The position numbers were made by a program, and so were the translations under genes. Positions 22,375 through 33,900 of a DNA stretch of 64,000 nt are shown piece by piece. Within the stretch, counting starts at the first letter, position 1; each line of letters starts with the position of its first letter. The DNA is taken from contig MNCI01000003.1 in assembly GCA_015680685.1 (NCBI GenBank), positions 5,811 through 69,810 of the forward strand, given 5' to 3'. Below the pieces are notes generated by a model. That model was not told the DNA's origin and searched no databases. It saw only the letters and a program-made list of their open reading frames with translations. Source of the stretch: Gnetum montanum. Its lineage: Eukaryota; Streptophyta; Gnetopsida; Gnetales; Gnetaceae.

Positions 22375-23730
22375 TGTGGGTCAAAAATGCCTTTTGGAAT
22401 GCCAAAAAAGTAATTTAATGGGTTTTATGGGGGCTAGATATTTTTCTATCCTAAAATCACATGTAAGGGGTATATCTCACCTTACCCCAGTGTGGAAGGA
22501 TGAGGGGTTTGAAAACTTTCCCCCCTTCAACGTGGAGACCAAAGGTACGTTTTGGAAACTTTCCCCTTTAACTAGAAAGTTTCACCCTAGCTTGGAAACT
22601 CCTCCACCACACCCACACCACCCCATCCCCCCTACCTAGAAAGTTTCCCCTCAACAAAATTCATCAAGTTATGCACTTCAACATTGACCAACCACTTCAA
22701 AAAGCATGGTGGAGAGCTCACTGTGGAAGATTGATCTCTAGCATGGAAGGGGTACCCTGGTTACTATTTTTAGTAAACAAAATAGCCATTGGGAAAGCAC
22801 TTACTATTTTCAGTAACCTCCAAATTTGGACACCAATTTCACTTGAATTTTGCAACCAATTTGCAACAAAATTACATCAAATTTGCAACCATTATTTAGC
22901 CTAATCATAGCCAATTTGCATCCCAATTTATGGCCCAAAGACTCTATAAAATCCAAACTCCAACACCATTTATAGGTTCTAAGAAAATTTTCTCAAGGTT
23001 CCAAATTTTTTAACAATTTTGAGCATTTTTTGACCAAGTGGAGCATATTTTGACAAGCAAATTCTCACCAAAGTTTTTCCATTTTTCCACAATTCCACAC
23101 TTGGGGCATTTTTAGGCACTCAAGAGCTCTTGCAAGTTCCCATACTTGTAGTATTTTGAAGCCTAGCATGGAGGCATTAAGGCCTTAAGATTTCATGGAT
23201 TTTAGTGTTAACACTACACTTCTAGGACTTCAAACCTATCATGGAGCAACTTAGCATCCAAATGTACCCCCTTTCTCACCCCCAAGAAATGACCAAATTA
23301 GCAGATCCAAGGTTGTAGTAGCAAAGGAAGGTTCTATAGCATCACTAGTGGCTTGGCACCTAGATCGTGGAGCAGATCATCTTGGATTCAATGGGCTTTG
23401 AACTCTTGTATAAGTGGATCCCCCTTTTTGTTCATCCAAGTATCATTTTTTGTACACATTTATCTAACTTATTCTTTATTCTTTTCTCAATAAAATTGTA
23501 AGCTTTGAGTTTTGTGTTTAAAGATAAATTTATTATTTGTGCATTATTTAGATCTATTTCTATTTTTACGTGTTACATCTCCCAACTCCCTAGTTGATCT
23601 GCCATATAAACTAGGGTACCTCAAATCTCATTTTCATCATGAAGGCCTGGGGGTTCGGTGTTGAGGAATTGCTTGCACCAAGGATCCTTAGTCTTGTTCT
23701 AGTAATCTAGGCTTTCAATCACATAGTAGG
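22375..23730 (+). mobile_element. Tat-like 3' LTR
   Basis: Starts TGTGGGTC right after the polypurine tract. The distal part from 23,240 matches 66-545, including the AATAAA region near 23,490. The U3-like part contains AGCATGGAAG-type motifs (22,740; 23,165) shared with the leader and satellite. The 3' boundary is approximate, since similarity to the 5' copy fades at about 23,730. ORFs at 22,361-22,904 are chance frames in this LTR. Confidence 0.6.
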
Positions 23731-25353
23731 AAACACCACAAATGATTCCTTGGTTAAATTACTCATTTTAATCTAAAATGCTAAGGAGAAAATCCTAAAA
23801 TCAAGCTCCTTATTAGAATCTTAGTTTTCTTTGGATATCATTGAATCCCTATAAGGAAATATTAAACCCTTCACATGACCTTAATTACATCTAATATTGA
23901 CATGTTTTCTTGAAGCATTGTTGGCCTTTATTTGTAGATTTTAACAAATACTTGGCACTGATAGCTCTAGTAGCCTACAACAAGTGACCCTGCATGACCT
24001 CATATCTCTCTTTGACATCTCAAAATGTTGCAAGCTTTGTATGAATATGCAAAACAAGGAAAATAGTTTTCATGTTCTACTAATTATATCTCATGATGAC
24101 TTATATTTGCTTATTGTCTGATGCAACCTCCTATAATAGCATGTGTTCTTTGACTTAATTTCTCATCCTCTTAGAGTTGTGTTTTCAAGATGAGCTTGAA
24201 GTCATCACAAATATGTGATTCATCACAATGATGAGTTACTATGTGATCTTGATGCATGAAATTTGACTAGCTTGTTAGATCTTACTAATAGTGCTTACCT
24301 CAATCATCTTTGTTACCCCTTCATAGCCAATAGCCACCCATCAAGATTATCCTTTTGTAACGTTTCCAATGATGAAAGCTTATGTTTGACACCCATGTAT
24401 CATGGCCTTGTAACATCTCCTACAATATGCTTCAATACATCAATTCACTAAATCTTCATACTTTTCATTTACTAAGAAAATGAAATTCAACCTTGATAAT
24501 AAAACCTAAAGAAGGTTTCACTCCAACCAAAATAATGAGAGAAATGCCAAAGAATCCAAGAGGTCAATGAAGCATAAAGTGAAAAGAAATGACTCTAAAA
24601 CAAAAAGAAGAGATCCAAGTGATCAAAGAATCCTATGATAAAGTTTTGGTTTCTCTAAACATTACTGAGTGACCAACAATTCAAGTTCAAGCATGGAGAT
24701 CTCCTTGTTTAGTAGAACATGTCACCACTATGCCATAACCATGATGTCAACACAGTTTGAATAATTTATTAGCCTATGTGGCCATTCTCTGATAGTCAAT
24801 ATAGGCATCATCTCACCCAAAATTCTTCTCACCTCATTGTAACCTTATTTCATATCCATGATCACTCCTTGACATGATTTGACAGCTAAAAAATCAAGTG
24901 TAGAGAGATAGCATTTGTGATGCATCTACAATTGTGTTTCATGTTCTTTGTTAATATCTCTTAGGTCAATCCTCAAAACATCAAGAGAAGTCAATGAAAT
25001 ACCTCAAGAAAAATTCACATTACAAGTAAAAAGTGTGGTAGCTAAAATTTTAATTGTAATTTTGGTAGGAATTCAAGAGTAGAAACAACTGCTTTGTTTT
25101 CCATAAAAAAATCCTACCTAGTGACCTTGTTTTGGCAAAAAAAATATTGGATCTTTATTTAATGTAAAATGAAGTTCATAGCTCACAAGCTATGAATTTT
25201 ATTATGCTTGCATATGGTAGCTAAAAAGCCAAAAATGCTATCAAATTTGGCACAAAATTCAAAAATTCTAGTGGCCCATACGCTATAGTTTTGGACCATG
25301 AAATGATCCAAAAACATTGTCAAACATGATAGAAAATGTCAAAAACACTAGTG
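23731..25353. other. AT-rich region without a recognised gene
   Basis: No conserved coding frame. About 24,950-25,140 resembles the Tat-like 3' UTR at 22,095-22,370 (shared phrases such as GGTCAATCCTC and CCTACCTAGTG/CATTACCTAGTG), so part may be a decayed element end. A block at about 25,270-25,300 resembles 29,317-29,340 on the far side of the next insertion, consistent with locally repeated host sequence. Confidence 0.35.
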
Positions 25354-25496
25354 ATGAGTACATCACCAAGCCCTTATGTAATCCTTAATGTATCTTCGGT
25401 ATGTATGTATGTTGTTTGTGTGTGACTTCTTGTGTTGACCTTTTGATGATGATTCAAAGGTTCTTTTCCATGTTTGGGAGTGTTTTTGACTTATTT

Positions 25497-26211
25497 TGAT
25501 GAGTCTAGAAGGTTCTAGGAGCTACAGAGACTTGTCTGGAGGTGTTCAAAGGTTTCAGGTCTTAAAACAAGCATTTTTAATTTTGACTCGAGCAAGTTAG
25601 ACATCTACCCTGACAGTTAGATGTCTAAGTTGCATATTAGACATCTACACACTCTTAAGACATCTAATCCAAGATGTCTAACATGATTTTAATGTCTACT
25701 CTATCATCTCAACACTCGAGATAGATGTCTACTATTCCCTTTAGATGTTTAATGTAGATTTTAACGGACATCAAATTGAATGGTAGACTGGAGGGAAGAC
25801 AAAAAGTTACACCAAGAAGCTATAAATAAGAGAGAAAGAGTAACATACTATAAAGAGAGATTTAACAAGTTTCTTGAGAACTTGTCAAGAAATGTTTAAG
25901 TAAGAGGCAAGGAAGAGCACTTGAGAGAGGTTAAGAGAATTTCTTACAAGTGTCTTGTCTTTAGCTTTACGTCCATTGTGAGAAATTGAGGATTGAAAGG
26001 AGACATGTATGGCCTCTAAGATCCTTAGGAGAGGCTTGAGTTGAGCTTGGCTCCTCATTTTTTATGTAATTCCTTGCATATTAAGAGTTTTCTTATAAAA
26101 AGGAAAATTTTCTCCAATTCATTATCTTGTTCTTGCTTCTAAGTTGAATTTTTCTTAGAAAGCTTATGGAATGGATCTTTTTTGGAGTCTATTGAGGTAG
26201 GTTGCACATCA
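25497..26211 (+). mobile_element. 5' LTR of the gag-protease-only element
   Basis: About 715 bp, starting TGATGAG and ending CACATCA. It aligns along its length with 28,629-29,308, with an 8-bp extra TCTAGAAG near its start. TATAAATA lies at 25,821-25,828. U3 contains repeated TAGATGTCTA and its complement. The true start could instead be another TGATGAG at 25,354, which would add 143 bp absent from the 3' LTR. Confidence 0.85.
25585..25765 (+). repeat. Iterated TAGATGTCTA palindromic motif in U3
   Basis: About eight copies or near-copies of TAGATGTCTA / TAGACATCTA in both orientations occur within roughly 180 bp. The 3' LTR repeats the pattern at about 28,720-28,870. The spacing is irregular and they lie just upstream of the TATA box. 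Confidence 0.8.
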
Positions 26212-26214
26212 GAT

Positions 26215-26226
26215 TGGTATCAGAGC
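26215..26226 (+). other. Primer binding site, initiator tRNA-Met type
   Basis: TGGTATCAGAGC lies 3 bp after the LTR end and is the standard plant tRNA-iMet primer site. Confidence 0.93.
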
Positions 26227-26363
26227 ATTGGTTTGGAGAAATCCACACATAAAATAGTGAACTTCTTCAAATTTTTGAAGAATTTTAAAGATTTATAGCC
26301 ACTTAGGATTTGGAGAACCTAAGATTGGTACAAATTACTTGAATCTTCCTTATGAAAGGTATG

Positions 26364-27460
26364 GCTCCTAAGAAGAAGACTAATCAAGAGCTTGGACAAG
26401 AGCTTTAAGACCCTAAAGACTCCTTTAAAGCTTTTGTTGCTAAAATGCAAGAAGTACTTCCTAAAGTAATGACCAGCAAACATCAAGATTTTGAAGAAAC
26501 TTCAAGAAGAAGTGAAGAGGATATTTAAGAAGAGAATCCTTTTGGATCTATGCAAATATCAAGAGAAAGAAATGATCAAAGGTTTAAGGAGAGAAGAAAT
26601 TAAAACTCAAAGGTATGAGCGAAGGTTATCTTTTCTTCAAAATAATAAGGAAAATGATTATGAAAGAATTGTAAAAATATTAAGAAGTGCTATAAGAGTT
26701 CCTCATGTGGATATTCCCATCTTTAAAGGTGTTGAAGATACATATTTCTTTCTTTCTTAGCTTAGAGTTGTGAATTAGTATTTTCTTATTAAGTAACTTC
26801 CTAGTGAGTCAATGATTCATGTTGTTGAGTAAGCTTGAAGGATTAGCAGCCAAATGGTGGAACAAAGAATGTCTCAAATACTTTGAAGAATATGGAAAGC
26901 CTATCAATTCATGGAATTCATGAAAAAGAAAAAGTTTTAGAAGACATCCTTTTGTCATGAAGCCATCAAGAAGCTAAAATTTCTTAGACAAAGAGATCTA
27001 GAGGTAAAAGATTTTTTATGTTGAATTTTATAAAGTTTTGAAAAAGGCTAGTGTTCATTGGACTAAGTATGAGCAAGCTTATAACTTCATTAGTGGATTA
27101 AGGATGCAATATCAATAAGAATTAGCATTCTATGAGCCTGATACTCTTGATGAAGCCTATGATCTTACTCTCAAGGCTAAAATAAAAATCACAAAGTTTG
27201 GCTTGAAGAAGGATAAATATTACAAGAAAAGAAATAATAAAGACAAAACTCACAAGTCAAGGAAATAATCCAAGAAAGATGGTGAAGATGAACCAAAGAA
27301 GAAGGAAAGCAAGTCTACTTCTCCTAGGAGGGTTTGAAGAAGGGAATAATCTCTAAGAGGTAAAGATATATGTTAGAATTGTGGTGAATCATGTCATAGA
27401 CAATGGGAATGCAAAAATCCAAAGAAGAATGTTGTTAAAGGTAAGGAAATTCAAACTATG
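26364..27460 (+). pseudogene. gag: Gag of the non-autonomous element, with zinc knuckle
   Basis: Begins with an ATG at about 26,364 (M-A-P-K-K-K-T-N-Q-E). A Lys/Glu/Arg-rich helical section with an uninterrupted frame at 26,491-26,760 follows. A capsid-like part has A-A-K-W-W-N near 26,848 and Y-N-F-I-S-G-L-R-M-Q-Y near 27,080. A Lys-rich basic region near 27,190-27,340 precedes a CX2CX4HX4C zinc knuckle at 27,371-27,412, with one internal TAG. Several stops and frameshifts break it. It packages RNA in intact relatives. The family looks gypsy- or chromovirus-like rather than Athila, in line with the Met-type primer site. Confidence 0.75.
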
Positions 27461-27499
27461 TAAGAGGAGCCTAAATCTTCAAATAAGATATGTGAACAT

Positions 27500-27945
27500 G
27501 ATCCCTTTTACATTACTAATCAAAGTGAGTTGAATAGTTGTACTTTTGTTGGACATGTTAGTGCCAATGAAGATGTTATGAGGAAGAGTTTGTTTAAAAC
27601 TCATTGTAATGTTAAAGGTCATTCCTTGAGTGTGCACATCGATCGAGGAGCACAAGAAATTGTGATTTCTACCAAGGTTATGAAGTCATTGCATTTAGTT
27701 ATAATTCCTCACCTAATCCATACAAAGTATATTGGTTAATGTAGAATCATTATGCACAAGTTAAGGAAAAATGCCTTATTGATTATTCCATTAGATATTT
27801 TCCTGATAAAATTCTTTGTGATGTATTGCCTATTGATTGTTTAAATCTTATATTTGATACACCATGGAATTGTGATAATAAGGTTATTTTTGATGAATAA
27901 GATAATAGTTGGACTGTAAGACAAGGCAATCATAAGTTTAGATTA
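27500..27945 (+). pseudogene. Aspartic protease (retropepsin-like) region
   Basis: Open from 27,530 with C-N-V-K-G-H-S-L then an I-D-R-G-A motif near 27,637-27,655, where the catalytic D-S/T-G-A has Arg at the second position. A frame change near 27,720 leads to D-K-I-L-C-D-V-L-P-I-D and a D-T-P-W segment near 27,860-27,870, corresponding to the usual flap and G-R-P-W end of gypsy proteases. Catalysis is unlikely given the altered motif and the stops. No RT follows. Confidence 0.7.
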
Positions 27946-28410
27946 TTGTCCACTATTGTTGATAGTGAGGTTGGTAGCTTGAATTCTTCATTAATGCTTC
28001 CTAGTTGTAAGGAAAATGTGATGGTGAATGCTATTTGTGATGAGGAAATTTTCTTTGATGCTAAAGAGAATGCATTTAATATGGACACTATTACTAATTA
28101 TGTGAAGTCTCACATGAATGAGAAAAAATTTTTTTATGCCATTGTTCAATCTTGGATGTTGATGGCAGTAGTATGTTGTTTAACACTTTTTGGCACTTGT
28201 CTGAGTGTTGGGCTGAAATTTGTATTAGCAAGAAGATGTTGGAAGAATAAGGAAGATAAGTTCATAGAAAGTGGAGAAATGCCATTAGTATTTGGACATA
28301 GGGAAAGGAGGCCTACTCCATGGATTGATGCTAATAATTATTTTTCTAAGTTCTTGTGCCATTCTTATGCATGTTTGAGTCATCATGGGAATGCAAGGGA
28401 AGCATTTTAA
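27946..28410 (+). CDS. 154-codon open frame after the protease, one membrane-like segment
   Basis: Continues in the same frame as the end of the protease to a TAA at about 28,408 without internal stops. The coordinates start at a TTG, so this is a downstream extension rather than an independent start. It has an acidic N-terminal third and a hydrophobic stretch of about 25 residues near 28,145-28,225 (M-L-M-A-V-V-C-C-L-T-L-F-G), followed by Arg/Lys-rich sequence. In an intact element RT would lie here; no RT or integrase motif is present. I do not recognise the family. Confidence 0.5.
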   Translation: MSTIVDSEVGSLNSSLMLPSCKENVMVNAICDEEIFFDAKENAFNMDTITNYVKSHMNEKKFFYAIVQSWMLMAVVCCLTLFGTCLSVGLKFVLARRCWKNKEDKFIESGEMPLVFGHRERRPTPWIDANNYFSKFLCHSYACLSHHGNAREAF

Positions 28411-28614
28411 ATAGATGCTTAAATAAAGAAAGCATGGTGGGGAATGAGGAAAAGCATTTATAAGCAAGGGAAGCTCAAAACCAAAACTTCAACTGATACT
28501 CATTCTCATATTTTTAATGCATTGAGTTTTGATTGTTGTTCTAAAGATGATGACCTTGAGTAATGGGGACATAGTGCCTTCGAACTTGTGAAAGATCAGT
28601 AAGCATGATATTTT

Positions 28615-28628
28615 AAGGGTGGGAGAGA
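28615..28628 (+). other. Polypurine tract
   Basis: AAGGGTGGGAGAGA immediately precedes the TG of the 3' LTR. Confidence 0.85.
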
Positions 28629-29308
28629 TGATGAGGTTCTAGGGGCTATGGGAACTTTTTTTGGAGGTGTTCAGAGGTTCCAGGCCTCAAAATAAGCATT
28701 TTTAATTTTGACCCTAGCAGGTTAGATGTCTACCTTGATAGTTAGATGTCTAAGTTGCATATTAGATGTCTACACATTCTCAAGACGTCTAACATGATTT
28801 TAAGACATCTACTATGGCATCTCTGCACTCAAGATAGATGTCTACTATTCCTTGTAGATGTCTAATGTAGATTTTAACAGAAATAAAGTTGACTGAAAAA
28901 TTTGAGGAAAGATGAGAGATCACACCAAGAAGCTATAAATTAGAGAAAAAAGATAGATTTGAGAGGTCTCTTGAGAACTTGTGCAAGAAGTTTTTGAGTG
29001 AGAGACAAGGAAGAGCACTTGAGAGAGGTTAAGAGAATCTCTTATAAGTGTCTTTTCTTGAGCTGTAGGTCCATTGTGAGCAATTAAGAATTGAGAGGAA
29101 ACATGTGTGACCTCTAAGATCCTTGAGAGAGGTTTGAGTTGAGCTTGGCTCCTCATCTTTTATGTACTTCTCTACATGTTGAGAGTTTTCTTATAAAAAG
29201 GGAATTTTCTCCAATTCATTATCTTATTCTTTCTTCTAAGTTGAATTTTTCTTAGAAAGATTATGGTTTGGGTCCTTTTTGGAGTCTATTGAGGTAGGCT
29301 ACACATTA
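28629..29308 (+). mobile_element. 3' LTR of the gag-protease-only element
   Basis: About 680 bp, aligning with 25,497-26,211. It ends CACATTA (CA mutated to TA). Flanking bases GCTAC do not give a clear target duplication with the 5' side; ACTAG before 25,354 matches at only 3 of 5 positions. Confidence 0.85.
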
Positions 29309-30640
29309 GCTACTGATCCATATGCTACACTTTTTGACCTTGAAAATGGTCTGAAAATGCTATGTAATGGCTTAGAAAGAATATAAAAACATAACTAATG
29401 CCAGAATATCAATTTCAAGGTCTATTTATACCAAACTCAACACCATTCAAAGGAATTTTTGGCAAATCATTTCAATACATAGAAAAGAGCATTTTCTAGT
29501 AAAAAGAGAGACCTAGTTTTAGCAAAGAATGGAGAAATTAATGCAAATTCCATAGCCTTTTGCAAAATTTTTAGTGTAGATTTATGAGAACAAAGAGATC
29601 TTGTAGTAACATTTATTATGTAGATTAATGAGGAAAGATAAGTACAAATCCAATTGCAGAACACACCCTACCTCTTGCACTAGATTTTAAAGATATTTTC
29701 TATATTCTTAGGCTTTTGAAAGTCTCAATCTATACCTTTCTAAACCTCTAATTTACAAAATATTTTACAACATTAAATACAAATTTTTTCTATTCTTTGT
29801 TTATCATATTTTTGCGCATTTCATACATTGTCGGTTTTTGTTCTTAGGTCAACAATGTATCATCTTTTTATGCATTACAATTTATTTTTGTTTTGTCTCA
29901 ATCCATAACAACATTTTTTTTAAGTCCTTAAGTGATTGGCAAGACCACCTAAGGTGCCCCAAATCATTTTCAAGGCCCATGGATCTTGGGGTTAAAACTA
30001 TTTTGTATTGATTCTTTTAAATTTTTAACACCAATTTTTTCCATCACTACAATCATCCAATATCTTTCAAAATATAAAAAAAATATAGATATAAATTCAA
30101 TAGCAAAAGATTGATGATACTTGTTTTAATTTATGGACACCTTAGTATATATGATGGTGAATTAATTTTATCTTTTAATCTATGATATGGTGATTTATTT
30201 CTTAATTTTTTTTACATCTTATTTATGTTATAGTATATTTTGAGAGAGATGATGCACCTAATGTCTCTAGTCATTCCTTCTATTATTTTAAAAGATTATT
30301 TAATGCCAAAATAATCTATAATATGATCAATTTATTAAAAAAGAACTACTCACTATTATATTTAGATCATTTTTTATTATGATTTACTAAATTAATAATA
30401 TTTGCTAATTTAATTCAAAGAATGTTCTATTGAAATAATTTTAACAAGGAATTTTGCTTTGGGCAAACTAACAATATAAGAATTAGCAATGGATTAAAAT
30501 TATCGATTCTATATTATTATTTTTTGAGGAGTGTTTAAGTGATTGAATATGTTCCTTTGATCACTCACCTTTATAATCTTAAAACTATTGCCTATGTAGT
30601 AAATAAAATTAAATATTCCTAAGAAAAGTAGAACAATATA
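29309..30640. other. AT-rich spacer, no gene recognised
   Basis: High A+T, no conserved frame on either strand; the small minus ORF at 29,467-29,664 is not supported. The first ~30 bp resemble sequence just left of the preceding element. Confidence 0.4.
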
Positions 30641-31585
30641 TGATGAGACATGATGATGTTAGGAAACTTCGTCGACGCATCCCCATTGACGTGTATGTGT
30701 GGATGAAAATGCATTGATGCATTAATAGGAAACACATCTTAGATGCATTAATGTAGCCCCATCAACGCATCCTCCTCGATGTAGCTAAATGCATTAATGC
30801 ATCCCTATCAACATAATGCCTATATTTTCCTATAAATATGTGAGCACACATTGCATATTTGGCACCATTTGGTCAATAGTATGGCTAGACTCTTATAGTT
30901 TTATTTTGTAATCTTAGAGAATAATCAATGAGTGCTTGTAGTATGGATTTAAGTCAAATTGTACAAAGTCTTATTTGAGTGGAATTATACCTAGACACAT
31001 TCCATGAACAATAATAAGATTGAGATCAATTCCTATTCATTGTAGCACTTTAACTTAGAATAGATTTACTTTCAATGCAATTTATATGCCATGTAATTAC
31101 TTAATATTTACATTTTCATGCACGTTGATCAATTGGAAGAATGAGCATGCCTAGTTTCGAAAGTAAACACATATTCTCTTGGTAATCCCAGCAGCGTTAT
31201 TACTTGGTTCACCTAGCAGTATGACACTTGGTAATCCCAGTAGCCTGTACATGAGTTCAAGATGTGTACAATAAGCTAGGAATGGACACTCATTGCCTTT
31301 GGGCTAGCTTAGAAGTTATCATCTTGTTATTAATTGGATTAAATAATTAATTTCTATGTTACTGTTAAGGTTAATTTAAGGCCCCAACAACATCATAATC
31401 ATATGCCTTACTGTGGGCTAAACCATATGTCATAAAGCTATTACTAGTCTATGTGGAAAGACAACAACTTGCAATCAATACTTAATAATCTAGATACCAC
31501 ACTAGTTCCATCCATAGAATTCAACCAGATTATATATGAATGCTTGTGATTCATATTGTTGGACATAGGTGATACTTGCTGCTCA
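30641..31585 (+). mobile_element. 5' LTR of Athila-like copy B
   Basis: Starts TGATGAGACATGATGATG and ends GCTGCTCA at the N (31,586); about 945 bp. TATAAATA lies at 30,831-30,838. U3 has repeated CpG-containing GATGCATC/ATCGATG-like palindromes. Sequence from 30,818 is nearly identical to copy A. ATATA precedes it, but a right-hand match cannot be checked because the 3' LTR is truncated. Confidence 0.85.
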
Positions 31586-31586
31586 N

Positions 31587-33900
31587 GGTCTCATATGCTC
31601 ATTTAGACCCTTACTACATTCAAAGACTACATTAAACTAATGTATACAATCCTAGAGGGGAGGACACAAGTCCTAGAACAAGGAGGACCTCAAGGCCTAG
31701 GACCTCCACCAAACTGAAGAAGAAATAACTCAAGGGATCATTGCGAGAGATATAAGAGCCATGGTGATTCTCCTAGTTTACCATCTTTCTTTTCCTCTTC
31801 AACCTCTAGTTTTAATGAAGATGAATGTAGGATTAGAGATTGCAATACACTAAGGGATCAAGATGAAGATAGAAACAAAAACAAAAGGCAAGGTAAAAGA
31901 CATCAAAGTGAGCATGATGAGGTCATCATAATCCAACAAATAGAAATAGAGATTATCATCAATATATGTTTGATGATGATGAATCCTTATTGACTACTAG
32001 AAGCATGATATAGATCATGGAGGCAGTTAGAATACCCCATATCCATTAAAGGGAAGGTGCATCAAGCAACTTAATATGTATAACATTCCTAAATTTGAGG
32101 GAGGCTATAGTTCTAATCCACAACATCATTTACAAGATTTCCATGATGCTTGCACCTTGCAAAATATTGAAAGTAAGTGGTAAAAGCTTAAGCTCTTCCA
32201 TAGGACACTAATAGAAGAAGTTGAAAGTTGTTCTAGATTGTTGGAACTAGATTTAATCCACCGGTGGTCCATAACACTTGAGCTATTCAATGAAAAATAT
32301 CAAACCTATGAAAGAGTGTCCAATATAAGAAAGCAAATCCAAGGATAGAAGCAAGAAAACCATAAATCCTTGGATGTAGCCTTGGATAGATACCATTCTC
32401 TGCTACATAGATGTTCAAACCATGGGTTTTCTCAAAAAAGAATAATTTCTCCACATCATAGATGGGCTTCATAACAAAAAAAGGGAGACCCTTGGGATCT
32501 ATGCCCAAAGATAATTATCAAAATTGAGATTCCATCATATACAAAGGCTAGTTGAACAAGAGGCAAGAAAAGAAGGAGAGTTGTGTAAAAGGGAGAGTTT
32601 AGAGGAATATAACTAGAATCGACTATTCACGAAAAAGAGGTTTCAAACTTAGATACAAAAGAGGATGATGGATGAAACATCTGCCAATATGAACATCCAA
32701 AGGACTATTGCCCAGTTATATTACATCTATAAGAGTTTGGGGCTTTTGCTTTAAATTTCAAGTTTGTTAAAAAGAAAATGCCTAGAAGATTACCTTACCC
32801 ACAAGGTAATTATAGATAGTTCTATAACCAATAGTGCTATCCCAATGAGACTTCTTATCAACCTCAAAACTACTATCAACCATAGTGGCAAAACCCACAG
32901 TCATGGAGAATGCCATCAACAAACCAACAATACTCTCATTATCAGCCAGACCCTTATGGATACTATGTTCAACAACCTGTTTTTCCAAATGGTTCTACTT
33001 CCTCTACCTTAAATCACTACTACTACTCTCTTGAATATCGTCAATCCACAACATCTCTCATGATATTGCCAGCCCATGCCTCTTATCATATGTAACATCC
33101 TCAACACTCTTATACTTCCCTTCATCATATGTCACCACCAATAATCTATGAAGGATTGGCATCATAACCTTAACAAAAGAATGCCACTTGTGTTGTGAAC
33201 ATACAAGTGAATGATAATGTTAGTAGATCTCAATGAAAACCTTGGAAATGTTATTTCTTTAGGATAGTTTTCACACATGTGAATAAAACTAGTAGACCTA
33301 CTAGCTCATCAAAACTAGCACAAGGACAATTTGGTTCAACCTCCTTCCTCACAAAAATAATGTCTTCTAATCCTACAAAAGACTTGACATCCATTACAAC
33401 TCCAACACAAAACATAAAATATGAACCTATCACTATGAAGAGATAGAAAATTCCATGCATTACTAATAATGATAAAGGATGTAGTTGTGGGTTGAAAGTT
33501 CAAAGTATCAACATGATTCCTATACTAATTCACAACAAAGTTAAAGAAAAAGTGTGTGTGCAAAACCAAGTCTACACAATAGCCACTTATGGAAATGAAA
33601 ATACAAAACCATTTAAAATATGTATGAAAACATCCAACCCACTTATTACTTCTTGTCCTAATAAAATGAACCAAATAGAGAACTTAGAGAAGAGCATCTT
33701 ACACTCTGACTATACATCAAAAGAAGATGTTAAACAAGAAGACACAAGAACTAAATTAGAAAATAAACAAGGAAACATGTCTAGACCCCTTAAAAAGAAA
33801 ACACCTTCTAGTCCAAAAAAGGATATGTCTCCAAATGATAAAAACATTATTATTATCAATGTTAAATGTGCTACCAAGTGAAAACCTAAATCATTAAAGA
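31587..33900 (+). pseudogene. gag: Athila-like gag of copy B with an extra Lys-rich C-terminal ORF, no pol
   Basis: Colinear with copy A gag (13,552-15,683), with the same N-I-P-K-F-E-G-G-Y core near 32,080-32,110 and Tyr-rich tail near 32,960-33,060 (Y-G-Y-Y-V-Q-Q-P). A 269-bp segment present in copy A (14,600-14,868) is missing here; the copy A ends carry matching AAGAGGT repeats. Past the end of copy A, the frame at 33,492-33,881 is open for 129 codons. It is rich in Lys, Asn, Ser and Thr (K-K-K-T-P-S-S-P-K-K-D), and I recognise no domain in it. RT, RNase H and integrase are absent, so copy B would depend on other elements for movement. Confidence 0.72.

Noticed and set aside
26215-26226. 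TGGTATCAGAGC as part of a tRNA gene
   Set aside because: Position three bases after an LTR end identifies it as a primer binding site; no cloverleaf surrounds it.
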